A stretch of DNA of 64,000 nucleotides from Halobacillus sp. A5 (GTDB lineage Bacteria; Bacillota; Bacilli; Bacillales; Halobacillaceae): NCBI RefSeq assembly GCF_024189315.1, contig NZ_JAIZEO010000001.1, positions 496,001 to 560,000 on the forward strand. Reading direction: 5' to 3'. Both the position numbers and the translations under genes were made by a program. This document shows, one piece after another, positions 18,081 through 27,438 of this stretch. Numbering within the stretch: position 1 is the stretch's first letter; each line of letters starts with the position of its first letter. The notes under the pieces were generated by a model. The model saw only the letters and a program-made list of their open reading frames with translations, was not told where the DNA came from and did no database searches.

Positions 18081-18138
18081 AAGCTATCTTAAGTGAGTAA
18101 CAGTAAAGGGTTCTCACTTGAGGTAGCTTTTTAATTTT
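18081..18138 (+). terminator. Terminator of ndk
   Basis: AAGCTATCTTAAGTGAG pairs with CTCACTTGAGGTAGCTT with two wobbles. A T-rich tract follows. Confidence 0.8.
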
Positions 18139-18214
18139 GTCAAAATGAACTTTACAGCATTAATTTAATGCTTTACTCTGTAAAAGAGGAAGTTGGACGA
18201 GGGGTAGTTGAATC

Positions 18215-18985
18215 ATGAGTGATTATGATGTATTTGTTCAGAATTTAAAAAGAAAATCTGGAATAGATCTGCTTTTTTATAAAGAAGCCCAAATGAAAAG
18301 AAGATTAACTTCTTTACGCGATAAACGAGGTTATCAGGATTTTTTTAGTTATTTTGAAGCCTGTCAGCACAACAGGGAGTTATTCCATGAACTGCTCGAT
18401 CGTTTAACGATAAATGTTTCCGAGTTTTACCGGAATCAAAAACGCTGGGTTGTACTGGAGGAAAAGGTTCTTCCCCATTTATTGGAGAAACGGGGAAAGT
18501 TAAAAATTTGGAGTGCCGCTTGTTCTACAGGAGAAGAACCTTATACACTGGCTATGCTCCTTAACAAATATTTGTCACCACAAGAATTTGAAATCATAGC
18601 TACAGACATTGACGAAAATGCATTAAAGAGTGCTGAAACTGGAATTTATCCGGATCGAGCTTTAAAAGAGGCTCCCAAAGAAGTAGTGTCCAAATATTTT
18701 AATAAAAAAGAATATGGATATCAGATAAATCCTCAATTAAAGAAAAACATTACATTTAAGAAACATAACCTGCTATCGGACAGTTACGGAGAAAATTATG
18801 ACTTAATTGTTTGCCGTAACGTTTTAATTTACTTTACAGAAGATGCTAAGCGGTTAATTTATGAAAAGTTCAGCCGATCTCTTAAAGATCAAGGTTTTTT
18901 CTTCGTTGGGAGTACGGAGCAGATCTTTACACCCACAGATTATAACTTTAATGTATTCGATACATTCTTTTACCAAAAAATATAG
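18215..18985 (+). CDS. cheR: CheR, chemoreceptor glutamate methyltransferase
   Basis: CheR methylates glutamates on chemotaxis receptors with S-adenosylmethionine. The N-terminal helical CheR domain (about residues 1-75) is followed by the catalytic domain. The catalytic domain has the SAM motif IWSAACSTGEEPY (about 98-110), the adenine-binding ATDIDENAL and the NVLIYF motif (about 207-212). The gene lies between ndk and aroC, as in B. subtilis. Its presence means the host is motile or recently was. Confidence 0.95.
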   Translation: MSDYDVFVQNLKRKSGIDLLFYKEAQMKRRLTSLRDKRGYQDFFSYFEACQHNRELFHELLDRLTINVSEFYRNQKRWVVLEEKVLPHLLEKRGKLKIWSAACSTGEEPYTLAMLLNKYLSPQEFEIIATDIDENALKSAETGIYPDRALKEAPKEVVSKYFNKKEYGYQINPQLKKNITFKKHNLLSDSYGENYDLIVCRNVLIYFTEDAKRLIYEKFSRSLKDQGFFFVGSTEQIFTPTDYNFNVFDTFFYQKI

Positions 18986-19053
18986 TAATCCAGTTTTTAC
19001 ATATCGTTTTTTTAATAGATTGACTATATAAAGGACACAAAGCTTTATGCTTA

Positions 19054-19062
19054 TGATATAGT
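19054..19062 (+). promoter_or_regulatory. Possible extended -10 promoter for the aro operon
   Basis: TGA followed by TATAGT (19057-19062) lies 36 nt before aroC. TTGACT at 19020-19025 is too far away to act as its -35. Confidence 0.35.
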
Positions 19063-19097
19063 AGTACATAAATTTTAAAACTAGGGGGCCGTTACTC

Positions 19098-20264
19098 ATG
19101 CGTTATTTAACAGCAGGTGAGTCTCATGGGAAACAATTAACAACAATTATAGAAGGTGTACCATCACACTTACCTTTATTACCAGAACAGATAAATGAAT
19201 CATTAATAAGAAGGCAGGGCGGTTATGGACGCGGTCGACGTATGCAGATCGAAAAAGACCTGGTGGATATCACCAGCGGAGTGCGACACGGGTATACGCT
19301 CGGGTCGCCTATCTCATTAGTCGTAAGTAATGATGATTTTAAACATTGGATAAATATAATGGGTGAAAACCCTCTGCCGGAAGGAACAGAAGTCAAACGT
19401 ACGATTTCCCGTCCCCGTCCAGGGCATGCTGATTTAAATGGCGGCATGAAGTATGGCCATAGGGACATGAGAAACGTGTTAGAGCGTTCTTCTGCCAGAG
19501 AGACAGCAGCACGTGTAGGTGCAGGAGCTGTTGCGAAAGTGCTTTTAAAAGAGCTTGGAATAGAAGTTGCAGGTTATGTGAGAGAAATAGCGGGGATTGT
19601 CAGTAAAGTTGACGAGACGTTAGACGTTCATGAAAGAGCGCGCATTTCGGAAGAATCTCCAGTCCGTACATTTGATGAAGATGCCGCATCGAAAATGATG
19701 GAAGCGATCGACTTTGCTAAAAAAGAGGGAGATTCTATTGGGGGTGTCTGTGAAGTTTATGTAGAAGGGATGCCTGCAGGAATAGGTTCTTACGTTCAAT
19801 ATGACCGTAAACTGGATGCTAAATTAGCTGGTGCTGTTATGAGTATCAACGCTTTTAAAGGAGTAGAGTTCGGGATTGGCTTTGAAGCAGCCCGCCGGAA
19901 CGGCAGCCAGGTACATGATGAAATATTATGGGATAAAGAAAAGGGATATTACAGACGTACTAATAATCTTGGAGGCTTTGAAGGCGGCATGACATCAGGT
20001 ATGCCAATTGTAGTAAAAGGTGTGATGAAACCGATCCCTACTCTCTACAAGCCTCTGCAGAGTGTCGATATTGAGTCCAAGGAATCGTTCCAGGCTAGTA
20101 TCGAACGTTCGGATTCATGTGCCGTCCCTGCCGCTTCCGTAGTCATGGAGCATATTGTAGCATTTGAACTGGCAAAAGCTATTACAGAAGAATTTCCTTC
20201 TGACTATTTCCCTCGATTGAAGAAAGCGGTAGACGATTATCGTGAAGAAGTGCGTGAATATTAA
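19098..20264 (+). CDS. aroC: Chorismate synthase
   Basis: This FMN-dependent enzyme converts EPSP to chorismate. (B. subtilis calls the gene aroF.) The signatures GESHG (residues 8-12), [31 protein letters not shown] and GFEGGMTSG are all visible, and the length of 388 residues is typical. The stop TAA shares its last base with the aroB ATG, so the two genes are translationally coupled at the head of the aromatic operon. Confidence 0.97.
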   Translation: MRYLTAGESHGKQLTTIIEGVPSHLPLLPEQINESLIRRQGGYGRGRRMQIEKDLVDITSGVRHGYTLGSPISLVVSNDDFKHWINIMGENPLPEGTEVKRTISRPRPGHADLNGGMKYGHRDMRNVLERSSARETAARVGAGAVAKVLLKELGIEVAGYVREIAGIVSKVDETLDVHERARISEESPVRTFDEDAASKMMEAIDFAKKEGDSIGGVCEVYVEGMPAGIGSYVQYDRKLDAKLAGAVMSINAFKGVEFGIGFEAARRNGSQVHDEILWDKEKGYYRRTNNLGGFEGGMTSGMPIVVKGVMKPIPTLYKPLQSVDIESKESFQASIERSDSCAVPAASVVMEHIVAFELAKAITEEFPSDYFPRLKKAVDDYREEVREY

Positions 20265-21343
20265 TGGAAAAAATAACAATTAATGCCTCTACTCATTCTT
20301 ATAATGTTGAAATCGGAGCTTCTATTCGATTTCAACTGGAGGGGCTTATGAATAAAACGTACAAAAAAGTACTGATTATAACTGATCATCAAGTGGCGCC
20401 ACTTTACCTGGAAGATGTGAAACAAGCTTTTTCAAGTCAGACTGAAGTTTTTGAGCATATTGTTCCAGCTGGAGAAGCTTCTAAGAGTATGGAGCAGTAT
20501 AGCAGTCTGCTCGACACTTGTATCACAAATAAACTCGATAGAAAATCTTTAATTGTAGGATTAGGCGGAGGAATGGTTGGAGATCTAGCAGGGTTTGCAG
20601 CTTCTACTTATTTAAGAGGGGTCGATTTTCTGCAAATGCCGACCACTATTCTAGCCCATGACAGCAGTGTTGGCGGTAAAGTAGCTATTAATCATTCACA
20701 GGGGAAGAACTTAATCGGCTGTTTTTACAATCCTGTACAGGTGATTTATGATACAGAAACTCTATTAAGTCTGCCACCTTCTGAAATACGATCCGGTTTT
20801 GGGGAAGTGGTCAAGCATGCTTTATTAAGTGATCCTGCCTGGTGCACTGAATTATTAGAATCCGAAATATCTGCAATGAATAACGAAAAGTTAAATCTTT
20901 ACTTATCAAAAGGCATCCAGGTAAAAGCGGATATCGTAGAGAAGGATGAGAAAGAACAGGGGATTAGACAACACCTTAATTTAGGTCATACACTGGCTCA
21001 TGCTTTAGAAGCGGAGTTAGGATATGGACAAATTACTCATGGGGAGGCCGTAGCGATCGGGATATGGTTTGCTCTCCGTGTGAGTGAAAAACAGGTCGAT
21101 GCTGCTCTGCCGACGCGGAAATACCGTGATTGGCTGATAAATAATGATTACCCCGTAAAGCTTGCAGCAGAAATAGATAGTGATAAAATAATTTCCCGCA
21201 TGAAGTGGGATAAAAAGACAGTTGAAAGTCAGCTTCATTATGTCCTTCTAAAATCTGTAGGGCAACCTTTAGTTAAATCCGTCGAGGAGGATGAGCTGAA
21301 AGGGTATTTAACTGACTTTATAAAAGAGGTGAGTCAACATTGA
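20264..21343 (+). CDS. aroB: 3-dehydroquinate synthase
   Basis: AroB cyclises DAHP to 3-dehydroquinate using NAD and a divalent metal. The GLGGGMVGDLAGFAAS glycine loop (about residues 98-113), the DSSVGGKVAINH motif and the metal ligands in GEVVKHALL, HLNLGHTLAHA and HGEAVAIG are present. At 359 residues it is full length. It begins in a TAATG overlap with aroC and ends in a TGATG overlap with aroH. Confidence 0.97.
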   Translation: MEKITINASTHSYNVEIGASIRFQLEGLMNKTYKKVLIITDHQVAPLYLEDVKQAFSSQTEVFEHIVPAGEASKSMEQYSSLLDTCITNKLDRKSLIVGLGGGMVGDLAGFAASTYLRGVDFLQMPTTILAHDSSVGGKVAINHSQGKNLIGCFYNPVQVIYDTETLLSLPPSEIRSGFGEVVKHALLSDPAWCTELLESEISAMNNEKLNLYLSKGIQVKADIVEKDEKEQGIRQHLNLGHTLAHALEAELGYGQITHGEAVAIGIWFALRVSEKQVDAALPTRKYRDWLINNDYPVKLAAEIDSDKIISRMKWDKKTVESQLHYVLLKSVGQPLVKSVEEDELKGYLTDFIKEVSQH

Positions 21344-21726
21344 TGAGAGGAATTAGAGGAGCTACTACGGTTAATAGTAACGATGCTCAAGAGATCGTAG
21401 ACCGTTCCTTTGAGCTTGTAAAAGAGATGATTAATAATAATAATGTTTCGGCAGATGATGTGGCTACTGTACTGTTCAGTGTTACGGAGGATCTAAATGC
21501 CACATTCCCGGCTAAATCCCTCCGGAAAATAAAGGGCTGGACCTATGTTCCCGTTATGTGCATGCAGGAAATTCCTGTACCTGAGAGCCTTCACAAATGT
21601 ATTCGTGTGATGATGACGGTTAATTCAACAACAGCCCAACAGGATGTCAAGCATGTATATCATTACGGGGCTAAAGCATTACGACCTGATTTAGAGCAAG
21701 TGAGGAGTGATCGTCTTGAAAGCTAA
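21343..21726 (+). CDS. aroH: Chorismate mutase (AroH type)
   Basis: AroH converts chorismate to prephenate. This is the monofunctional trimeric AroH fold of 127 residues, with the conserved start RGIRGATTV (Arg near residue 5), CMQEIPVPESLHKCIRV (active-site Arg near 89) and HVYHYGA. The ATG at 21343 follows AGAGGTGAG and overlaps the aroB stop. Its last 11 bases overlap hisC. In B. subtilis trpEDCFBA lies between aroH and hisC; here there is no room for it. Confidence 0.96.
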   Translation: MRGIRGATTVNSNDAQEIVDRSFELVKEMINNNNVSADDVATVLFSVTEDLNATFPAKSLRKIKGWTYVPVMCMQEIPVPESLHKCIRVMMTVNSTTAQQDVKHVYHYGAKALRPDLEQVRSDRLES

Positions 21727-22810
21727 AGAAATACTAAAAGGTATGAGCCCTTACAAGCCGGGGAAGCAAATTGAAGAAGTGAAAAAAGAGTATGGGTTAG
21801 ACAAAATTGTTAAACTTGCTTCCAATGAAAATCCATTTGGGTTTTCTCCGCAGGTAAATAAACAGCTTCCTAAGCTCATTAAGCAGCTGGAAAAGTATCC
21901 TGACGGTTATGCGGCCGCTTTACGGAAAAAAACAGCTGACTTTCTAAATGTGAAAGAAGATCAGCTGATTTTTGGGAATGGATCCGACGAAATTGTCCAG
22001 ATTATTTGCCGCACGTTTTTAGAAGCAGGTGCTAATACGGTTATGGCAGCACCAACTTTTCCTCAGTATAAGCACAATGCGTTAATAGAGGGAGCTGAAG
22101 TAAGAGAGGTTCCTTTGCTAAATGGGCGGCATGATCTTTCAACGATGCTCGAGCAGGTAGATGAGAATACAAGGGTATTATGGTTGTGTACGCCTAACAA
22201 CCCTACAGGCGTTCATTTATCAGCCAAGGAAATTGAACATGTTTTAAACAATTGTCCTTCTCACGTGTTGATTGTAATGGATGAAGCCTATTATGAATAT
22301 ATGGAAGCAGAGGATGCCTTTGATTCCTTATCTGCTTTAAATCAGTACGAAAACCTATTGGTATTGCGCACATTTTCTAAAGCCTATGGGTTGGCCGGCC
22401 TGCGTATTGGATACGGTGTCGGGAGTCCTGAAATTGTGTCAACTCTGGAACCGGCGAGGGAACCTTTTAATACGTCAACTATTGCACAGGCTGCAGCTAT
22501 ATTAGCCCTTGATGACCAGGAATTTATTATAGAAACTACTAAAGAGAACGCTGTTAACAAAAGAAAACTAATGGAGTTCCTTGATGAGAACAGCCTTGAT
22601 TATTATCCTTCAGAAGCGAATTTCGTATTGGTACACCTTCCTCTGAGCGGTGATGTCATGTTTGAACACCTGCTCAGCAAAGGGTTTATAGTGCGTTCAG
22701 GTGAAGCGCTGGGTCTGCCAAATTCTATCCGCTTAACCATTGGAAAAAAAGAAGACATGGAAATTATACAATCAGAAATTAAAGAAAGAATTATAGGTAT
22801 CACTAAATGA
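21716..22810 (+). CDS. hisC: Histidinol-phosphate / aromatic aminotransferase
   Basis: This fold-type I PLP enzyme serves histidine synthesis and, in Bacillus, also transaminates prephenate-derived keto acids. The motifs LASNENPFG, NPTGVH, DEAYYEY and the PLP-lysine segment TFSKAYGLAGLRIGY are present. The TTG at 21716 lies 8 nt after GAGGAG, a binding site inside the end of aroH. The TTG start is preferred over a GTG at 21707. The stop overlaps the tyrA ATG. Confidence 0.94.
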   Translation: MKAKEILKGMSPYKPGKQIEEVKKEYGLDKIVKLASNENPFGFSPQVNKQLPKLIKQLEKYPDGYAAALRKKTADFLNVKEDQLIFGNGSDEIVQIICRTFLEAGANTVMAAPTFPQYKHNALIEGAEVREVPLLNGRHDLSTMLEQVDENTRVLWLCTPNNPTGVHLSAKEIEHVLNNCPSHVLIVMDEAYYEYMEAEDAFDSLSALNQYENLLVLRTFSKAYGLAGLRIGYGVGSPEIVSTLEPAREPFNTSTIAQAAAILALDDQEFIIETTKENAVNKRKLMEFLDENSLDYYPSEANFVLVHLPLSGDVMFEHLLSKGFIVRSGEALGLPNSIRLTIGKKEDMEIIQSEIKERIIGITK

Positions 22811-23907
22811 ATCAAACTGTTTTTATTGTAGGTCTTGGTCTAATAGGTGGCTCACTGGCCATGAACGTTGCAAAGAAGAAGAATAGCAGAGTGATTGCTC
22901 TCGACCCTGACCAAAAAACTATGGACATGGCTAAAATTCAAGGGGTGATCAGCGAAGAAGCGGAGGATTTTTATTCCGGGTGCCGGGAAGCGGATATTTT
23001 AATCCTGGCTACGCCTATTTCTGTAACCATCAATTACTTGAATCAATTAAACGAAATTCAACTTGATAAGCCTTTGCTCGTAACTGACGTCTCATCCGTG
23101 AAGAATAACGTATTAGAAGCAGCCAATCAACTGACTAATGATAAAGTTACTTTTGTCGGCGGCCATCCTATGGCCGGTTCTCATAAGCAAGGTTATTCAG
23201 CAGCAAAGCCTCATTTATTTGAAAATGCTATATATGTACTGACACCGAGCAGAACTTCAAATGGAGTACAGGCTTCCCGGCTTCAGGAATTGTTTGAAGA
23301 AACTAAAGCCAGGTTTATGACTCTCTCAACTCAGGAGCATGACGAAATGACTGCAGTAATCTCTCATTTTCCCCATTTAATTGCATCATCACTTGTGCAC
23401 CAGGCCAAAGAGTGGCAGAAAACGCATCCTTACCTGGAACATTTAGCTGCAGGCGGATTCAGGGACATCACTAGAATTGCCTCAAGCAATCCTAAATTAT
23501 GGCAGGACATCTTTTTTCAAAACCGTAAGCTTCTCATACAGATGCTTGGTGACTGGATAGATGAAATGCAGGAGCTTCAGGGTCTTTTACAGGAACAGGA
23601 AGCTCAGCTTACTTATAACTATCTGCTTCAGGCGAAGAAGTATCGTGACGGTCTCCCTGTAAAAGAAAAAGGAGCTATTCCTGCCTTTTATGACTTATAT
23701 GTGGATATTCATGACCAGCCAGGAGCGATTTACAAAGTTATTCAACAATTAGCGGAAGCGGATATCAGTATTAAAAATATTGAGATCCTTGAGATAAGAG
23801 AAGGAATAACCGGGGTTTTGCGCATAAGCTTTTCTACCAGCAAAGAACAAAAATCGAGTTATGACGTCTTATCCACTAGAGGGTATGAAGTCATGATAGA
23901 AGAATAG
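22807..23907 (+). CDS. tyrA: Prephenate dehydrogenase with ACT domain
   Basis: TyrA oxidatively decarboxylates prephenate to 4-hydroxyphenylpyruvate. The NAD-binding GLGLIGGSLA lies at residues 9-18. GGHPMAGSHKQGY and the helical dimer domain follow. The C-terminal part from about residue 297 (FYDLYVDIHDQPGAIYKV) is an ACT domain expected to mediate tyrosine feedback. It overlaps hisC by 4 nt. Confidence 0.95.
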   Translation: MNQTVFIVGLGLIGGSLAMNVAKKKNSRVIALDPDQKTMDMAKIQGVISEEAEDFYSGCREADILILATPISVTINYLNQLNEIQLDKPLLVTDVSSVKNNVLEAANQLTNDKVTFVGGHPMAGSHKQGYSAAKPHLFENAIYVLTPSRTSNGVQASRLQELFEETKARFMTLSTQEHDEMTAVISHFPHLIASSLVHQAKEWQKTHPYLEHLAAGGFRDITRIASSNPKLWQDIFFQNRKLLIQMLGDWIDEMQELQGLLQEQEAQLTYNYLLQAKKYRDGLPVKEKGAIPAFYDLYVDIHDQPGAIYKVIQQLAEADISIKNIEILEIREGITGVLRISFSTSKEQKSSYDVLSTRGYEVMIEE

Positions 23908-23918
23908 GGGGGACATTG

Positions 23919-25208
23919 ATGACGCAAGTAAAATTACTGCCTGCTTCAAAAGGTTTAAGTGGAACGTTATCCGTTCCTGGCGATAAATCGATATCTCATC
24001 GATCTATCATTTTTTCTGGATTAGCCGAAGGAACTTCACATATTAAAAATTTTTTGGATGGTGAAGATTGCCTTCGTACAATTCAGGCTTTTAGAGAGCT
24101 TGGGGTAGATATTGAACGCAATGGGACAAATGTGATCGTACACGGGAAGGGAATAAAAGCCCTTCAGTCACCTGTAAATCCGATTAACTTCGGGAATTCC
24201 GGGACAACCGCCCGTTTACTGAGCGGAGTGTTATCCGCGCTTCCTTTCTTTAGTACGGCTTTTGGCGATCCTTCCCTTTCGAAGCGCCCAATGGACAGAG
24301 TAGTCGGCCCTTTATCAGAAATGGGTGCTGAGATCATAGGCCGCGACAATGCTAAATACTTGCCTTTAGCTTTTAATGGTAAAAAATTAAAGGGCACGAC
24401 AATTGAGATGAATGTAAAAAGTGCCCAGGTAAAATCAGCACTGCTGCTGGCTGGTATGCTGTCGGAAGGTGACACGGTCGTTTACGAAAAAGGAATTACA
24501 AGAAATCATACCGAAATGCTGATGTCCCAGTATGGCATTACTTTAGAAAAACAAGGTAGTAAATTAACTATACCAGGTAATCAGCAACCTCAAGCATCGG
24601 ATTTAAAGGTGCCGGGAGACATTTCTTCCGCTGCATTTTTCCTAGTTGCTGCAGCGGTAGCACCTAACAGTTCTATTACTATTGAAAATGTAGGTTTAAA
24701 TCCAACAAGGGACGGGATAATAACTGCTCTTGATAGGATGGGAGCTGACATTGACGTAGAGCAGGGAGAAAAAATTGGCCACGAACCAGTTGGACGGGTA
24801 CATGTCAAGTCAAGTGAGCTTAAAGGCTGCACATTTGAAGGGGAGTTGATCCCTAACTTGATTGATGAAATTCCTATCCTGGCTCTTGCTGCAACTCAGG
24901 CCGAGGGTACAACCCACATTAAAGATGCTAAAGAATTAAAGGTGAAGGAAACGGACAGAATTGAAGCGGTTGTGACTAATTTACGTAGTTTAGGAGCCGA
25001 CATTGAAGCTACAGAGGACGGAATGATTATTAATGGAAAGACAGAGCTTACATCTGGTATAGTGCACTCCTATGGTGATCACCGTATTGGTATGATGGGT
25101 GCTGTTGCATCTATTATTGCTGAAGGACCGGTTACAATTGAAGATAAGGACTGCATAAACATTTCATATCCTGGTTTCTTTGAACATTTGGACAAGGTTT
25201 GTAAATAA
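23919..25208 (+). CDS. aroA: 3-phosphoshikimate 1-carboxyvinyltransferase (EPSP synthase)
   Basis: AroA condenses shikimate-3-phosphate and PEP. (B. subtilis calls the gene aroE.) The PGDKSISHRS motif (about residues 21-30), NFGNSGTTARLL, SAQVKSALLLAG and KETDRIEAV are present. The two halves of the inside-out barrel are complete in 429 residues. The ATG at 23919 follows GGGGGG by 6 nt; the TTG at 23916 is less likely. It is the last gene of the aromatic operon. Confidence 0.97.
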   Translation: MTQVKLLPASKGLSGTLSVPGDKSISHRSIIFSGLAEGTSHIKNFLDGEDCLRTIQAFRELGVDIERNGTNVIVHGKGIKALQSPVNPINFGNSGTTARLLSGVLSALPFFSTAFGDPSLSKRPMDRVVGPLSEMGAEIIGRDNAKYLPLAFNGKKLKGTTIEMNVKSAQVKSALLLAGMLSEGDTVVYEKGITRNHTEMLMSQYGITLEKQGSKLTIPGNQQPQASDLKVPGDISSAAFFLVAAAVAPNSSITIENVGLNPTRDGIITALDRMGADIDVEQGEKIGHEPVGRVHVKSSELKGCTFEGELIPNLIDEIPILALAATQAEGTTHIKDAKELKVKETDRIEAVVTNLRSLGADIEATEDGMIINGKTELTSGIVHSYGDHRIGMMGAVASIIAEGPVTIEDKDCINISYPGFFEHLDKVCK

Positions 25209-25227
25209 GGATTCATAGATTAATTAA

Positions 25228-25277
25228 AGCTCTCATACGATATAAAAAGCCTGATGGAGGGTTATCGTATGAGAGCT
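25228..25277 (+). promoter_or_regulatory. Perfect 14-bp hairpin enclosing the start of the next gene
   Basis: AGCTCTCATACGAT (25228-25241) and ATCGTATGAGAGCT (25264-25277) are exact reverse complements. The 22-nt loop holds the GGAGGG ribosome binding site (25256-25261), and the 3' arm holds the ATG (25269-25271). No T run follows, so it is not a normal terminator. Confidence 0.8.
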
Positions 25278-26141
25278 CACTGGTTTCATGGCATCATGTA
25301 TGAAAATAATCAAAGCTTTTATGGAGAACTATTCGTAAATAAAGACAAATTTCTCGAACCGACAGAAGCCTATAGTCACCTGTTAAATATGAATGTAAAC
25401 AAATATGTTATCGCTCCCGGCCACGTGATGCTCGATATTTCCTTCCCCTTAAGCCGCTCTCCTTCACCTGAGGATCTTAGTTACTCCTACATGAAAAAAG
25501 GATGCACCTTACTTCTGGTTCAGTTTTTTATTAATTCAAGATACCAATTTAAACTGGAGTACAAACAGCTGATTGAAAAGCTGAAGAACCTGCATGTTGA
25601 TTTCATGATTGTACCTCGAGTTTCTTCTCAAGTTCTTCATCCAGACATAATTCGTTATTTTGCAAAAGAGAAAGCACCTTTCATTATTGTAGATGCAGAG
25701 AGTTTAGAGCAGTTTGATGAAGTGCCGTGGGGATGGATCGCTCAAGCTCAAAGCTACCGTCGTATTCCAATAACTTATAGTGTCAGAAATAGTAGAAATA
25801 GTGAGATGAATAACGAAAGGTTTTGGACAAACCTTATTAGTAATTATGGTATTATAGGGTTATCTCAACCAATATGTGAGGAAAGACTATCCTTTCAAGC
25901 TTTAAAAGACAGTGGCATTTATCCATACAAAGGAACTCTAAGACCTAAGGCTTACGCTGATTATAATTTATACGAACAATCATCAAACGGTTTAATTGAT
26001 GAAGATATGAATTTCTTATATCATGAAACTGTTCCTGCTGTTACTGTAATGAGAGGGAAGGTAACCCAGGTGAGACAAGTAACAGCACATAACCTAAAAG
26101 GGTTATTTTTTAAAAGTTCAATTTACAAACATTTTGTTTAA
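25269..26141 (+). CDS. Unrecognised protein, possibly a degenerate amidohydrolase fold
   Basis: I do not recognise this 290-residue protein. It has no signal peptide or membrane helix. Its ends resemble the composite beta-sandwich of dihydroorotase-like amidohydrolases. At the N-terminus, YVIAPGHVMLDIS (46-58) is placed like the usual VIPGxIDxHxH segment. At the C-terminus, KGTLRPKAYADYNLYE (221-236) is followed by AVTVMRGKV (257-265). The metal-binding HxH is absent, so catalysis of the usual type is unlikely. The ATG at 25269 lies 7 nt after GGAGGG, inside a perfect hairpin. An in-frame ATG at 25254 has no binding site. It sits between aroA and ypiA, where B. subtilis has no such gene. Confidence 0.7.
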   Translation: MRAHWFHGIMYENNQSFYGELFVNKDKFLEPTEAYSHLLNMNVNKYVIAPGHVMLDISFPLSRSPSPEDLSYSYMKKGCTLLLVQFFINSRYQFKLEYKQLIEKLKNLHVDFMIVPRVSSQVLHPDIIRYFAKEKAPFIIVDAESLEQFDEVPWGWIAQAQSYRRIPITYSVRNSRNSEMNNERFWTNLISNYGIIGLSQPICEERLSFQALKDSGIYPYKGTLRPKAYADYNLYEQSSNGLIDEDMNFLYHETVPAVTVMRGKVTQVRQVTAHNLKGLFFKSSIYKHFV

Positions 26142-26160
26142 ATGCTGAAAGGAAGTCAAT

Positions 26161-27414
26161 ATGGAGGAAATTCATAAAGCGATCCAGGCAATGGAAGCAG
26201 ATAAATCTGAAGAAGCCATTTCAATACTACAGCAATATTTGCCGGAAGCGGATGAAGAGGAACGCTTTACGATTACAGAACTATATATTCAGTGGGGAAT
26301 GCTGGAGGAAGCAAAGATGATCCTTCAGGAATTAATTCAGCGTTATCCTAAAGAAGCTGAACTGAAAGTGATGATGGCTGAAATACACATCGATTTGAAT
26401 GAAGATGAAGATGCAATCAGTCTTCTTAATGAATTCACCCCTGAAGACGAAGGATATTTAGAATCCCTTCTTCAATTAGCTGATCTCTATCAATCTCAGG
26501 GACTTTTTGAAGTTGCTGAACAAAAACTATTAACCGCTAAGCAGCTTGAGCCGAATGAAGCTGTAATCGACTTTGCTCTTGGCGAACTGGCTTTTTCAAA
26601 TGGCGAATACAACAAATCGCTCCCATTCTACGAGAATGCGATGCATCATCAGCCTGTTATTGCGGATATAGAAGTAGCTACACGACTTGCTGAATCTTAT
26701 GCTGCTACAGGAGAGTTTGAGAAGTCTTTAGAATACTACGAAAAAGTAGAAGAGGATCATGCTGATGTACTTTTCCGCTACGGTTTCGTAGCTTATCAGG
26801 CACTGCGTAACGATATTGCCATTCATGTGTGGGAGCGTCTCATTGATAACGATCCTTATTATCAGTCGGTATACCCGCTGCTTGCGCAGGCATATGAAAC
26901 AGAAGGTATGCCTAAAGAGGCCTTGAATATGGCTGAGAAAGGTCTGGCTAAGGATGAATATAACAAAGAACTTTATCATTTAGTAGGAACTTTGGCACAC
27001 AAGCTTGGTGATAAAGAAGCGGGTTATCGTTACATGAGAGAAGCCGTTGCTCTTGATCCAGGATATAAAGAAGCAGTTCTATTCTTAATTGAAAATTTTA
27101 AAAGTGATGCTGACCAAGAATCCATCATAGAATTAATTACCGAGCTTCTTACGTTGGGCGAAGAAGATCCGTATTATTTGTTTGAACTGGCTAAAGCTTA
27201 TGAGGAAGAGGAAGAATATAAACAAGCTTTAGAGCATTACCAGAATGCTTACCCTTCACTTAAAGAGGATGACGTATTCCTTAAGTCATATGGATATTTC
27301 TTAGTTGAGGAAGGAAGAATGAAAGAAGGTCAGCAGGTGCTGGAGGAATATTTAGCAATTGAACCGTCCAACACTGAAGTGGAAGAATTTCTTCATCGAT
27401 TAAAAGACATGTAA
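26161..27414 (+). CDS. ypiA: YpiA, tetratricopeptide-repeat protein
   Basis: The 417-residue acidic protein is built almost entirely from TPR helix pairs. Repeats begin for instance near residues 33, 67, 100, 134, 170, 236 and 335. It has no signal or membrane segment. In B. subtilis ypiA and ypiB are adjacent and, as I recall, both affect ClpCP-dependent turnover of MurA. The gap to ypiB is 24 nt, which supports co-transcription. Confidence 0.88.
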   Translation: MEEIHKAIQAMEADKSEEAISILQQYLPEADEEERFTITELYIQWGMLEEAKMILQELIQRYPKEAELKVMMAEIHIDLNEDEDAISLLNEFTPEDEGYLESLLQLADLYQSQGLFEVAEQKLLTAKQLEPNEAVIDFALGELAFSNGEYNKSLPFYENAMHHQPVIADIEVATRLAESYAATGEFEKSLEYYEKVEEDHADVLFRYGFVAYQALRNDIAIHVWERLIDNDPYYQSVYPLLAQAYETEGMPKEALNMAEKGLAKDEYNKELYHLVGTLAHKLGDKEAGYRYMREAVALDPGYKEAVLFLIENFKSDADQESIIELITELLTLGEEDPYYLFELAKAYEEEEEYKQALEHYQNAYPSLKEDDVFLKSYGYFLVEEGRMKEGQQVLEEYLAIEPSNTEVEEFLHRLKDM

Positions 27415-27438
27415 TTAAAAAGCGCAGGAGGGGCGCCT

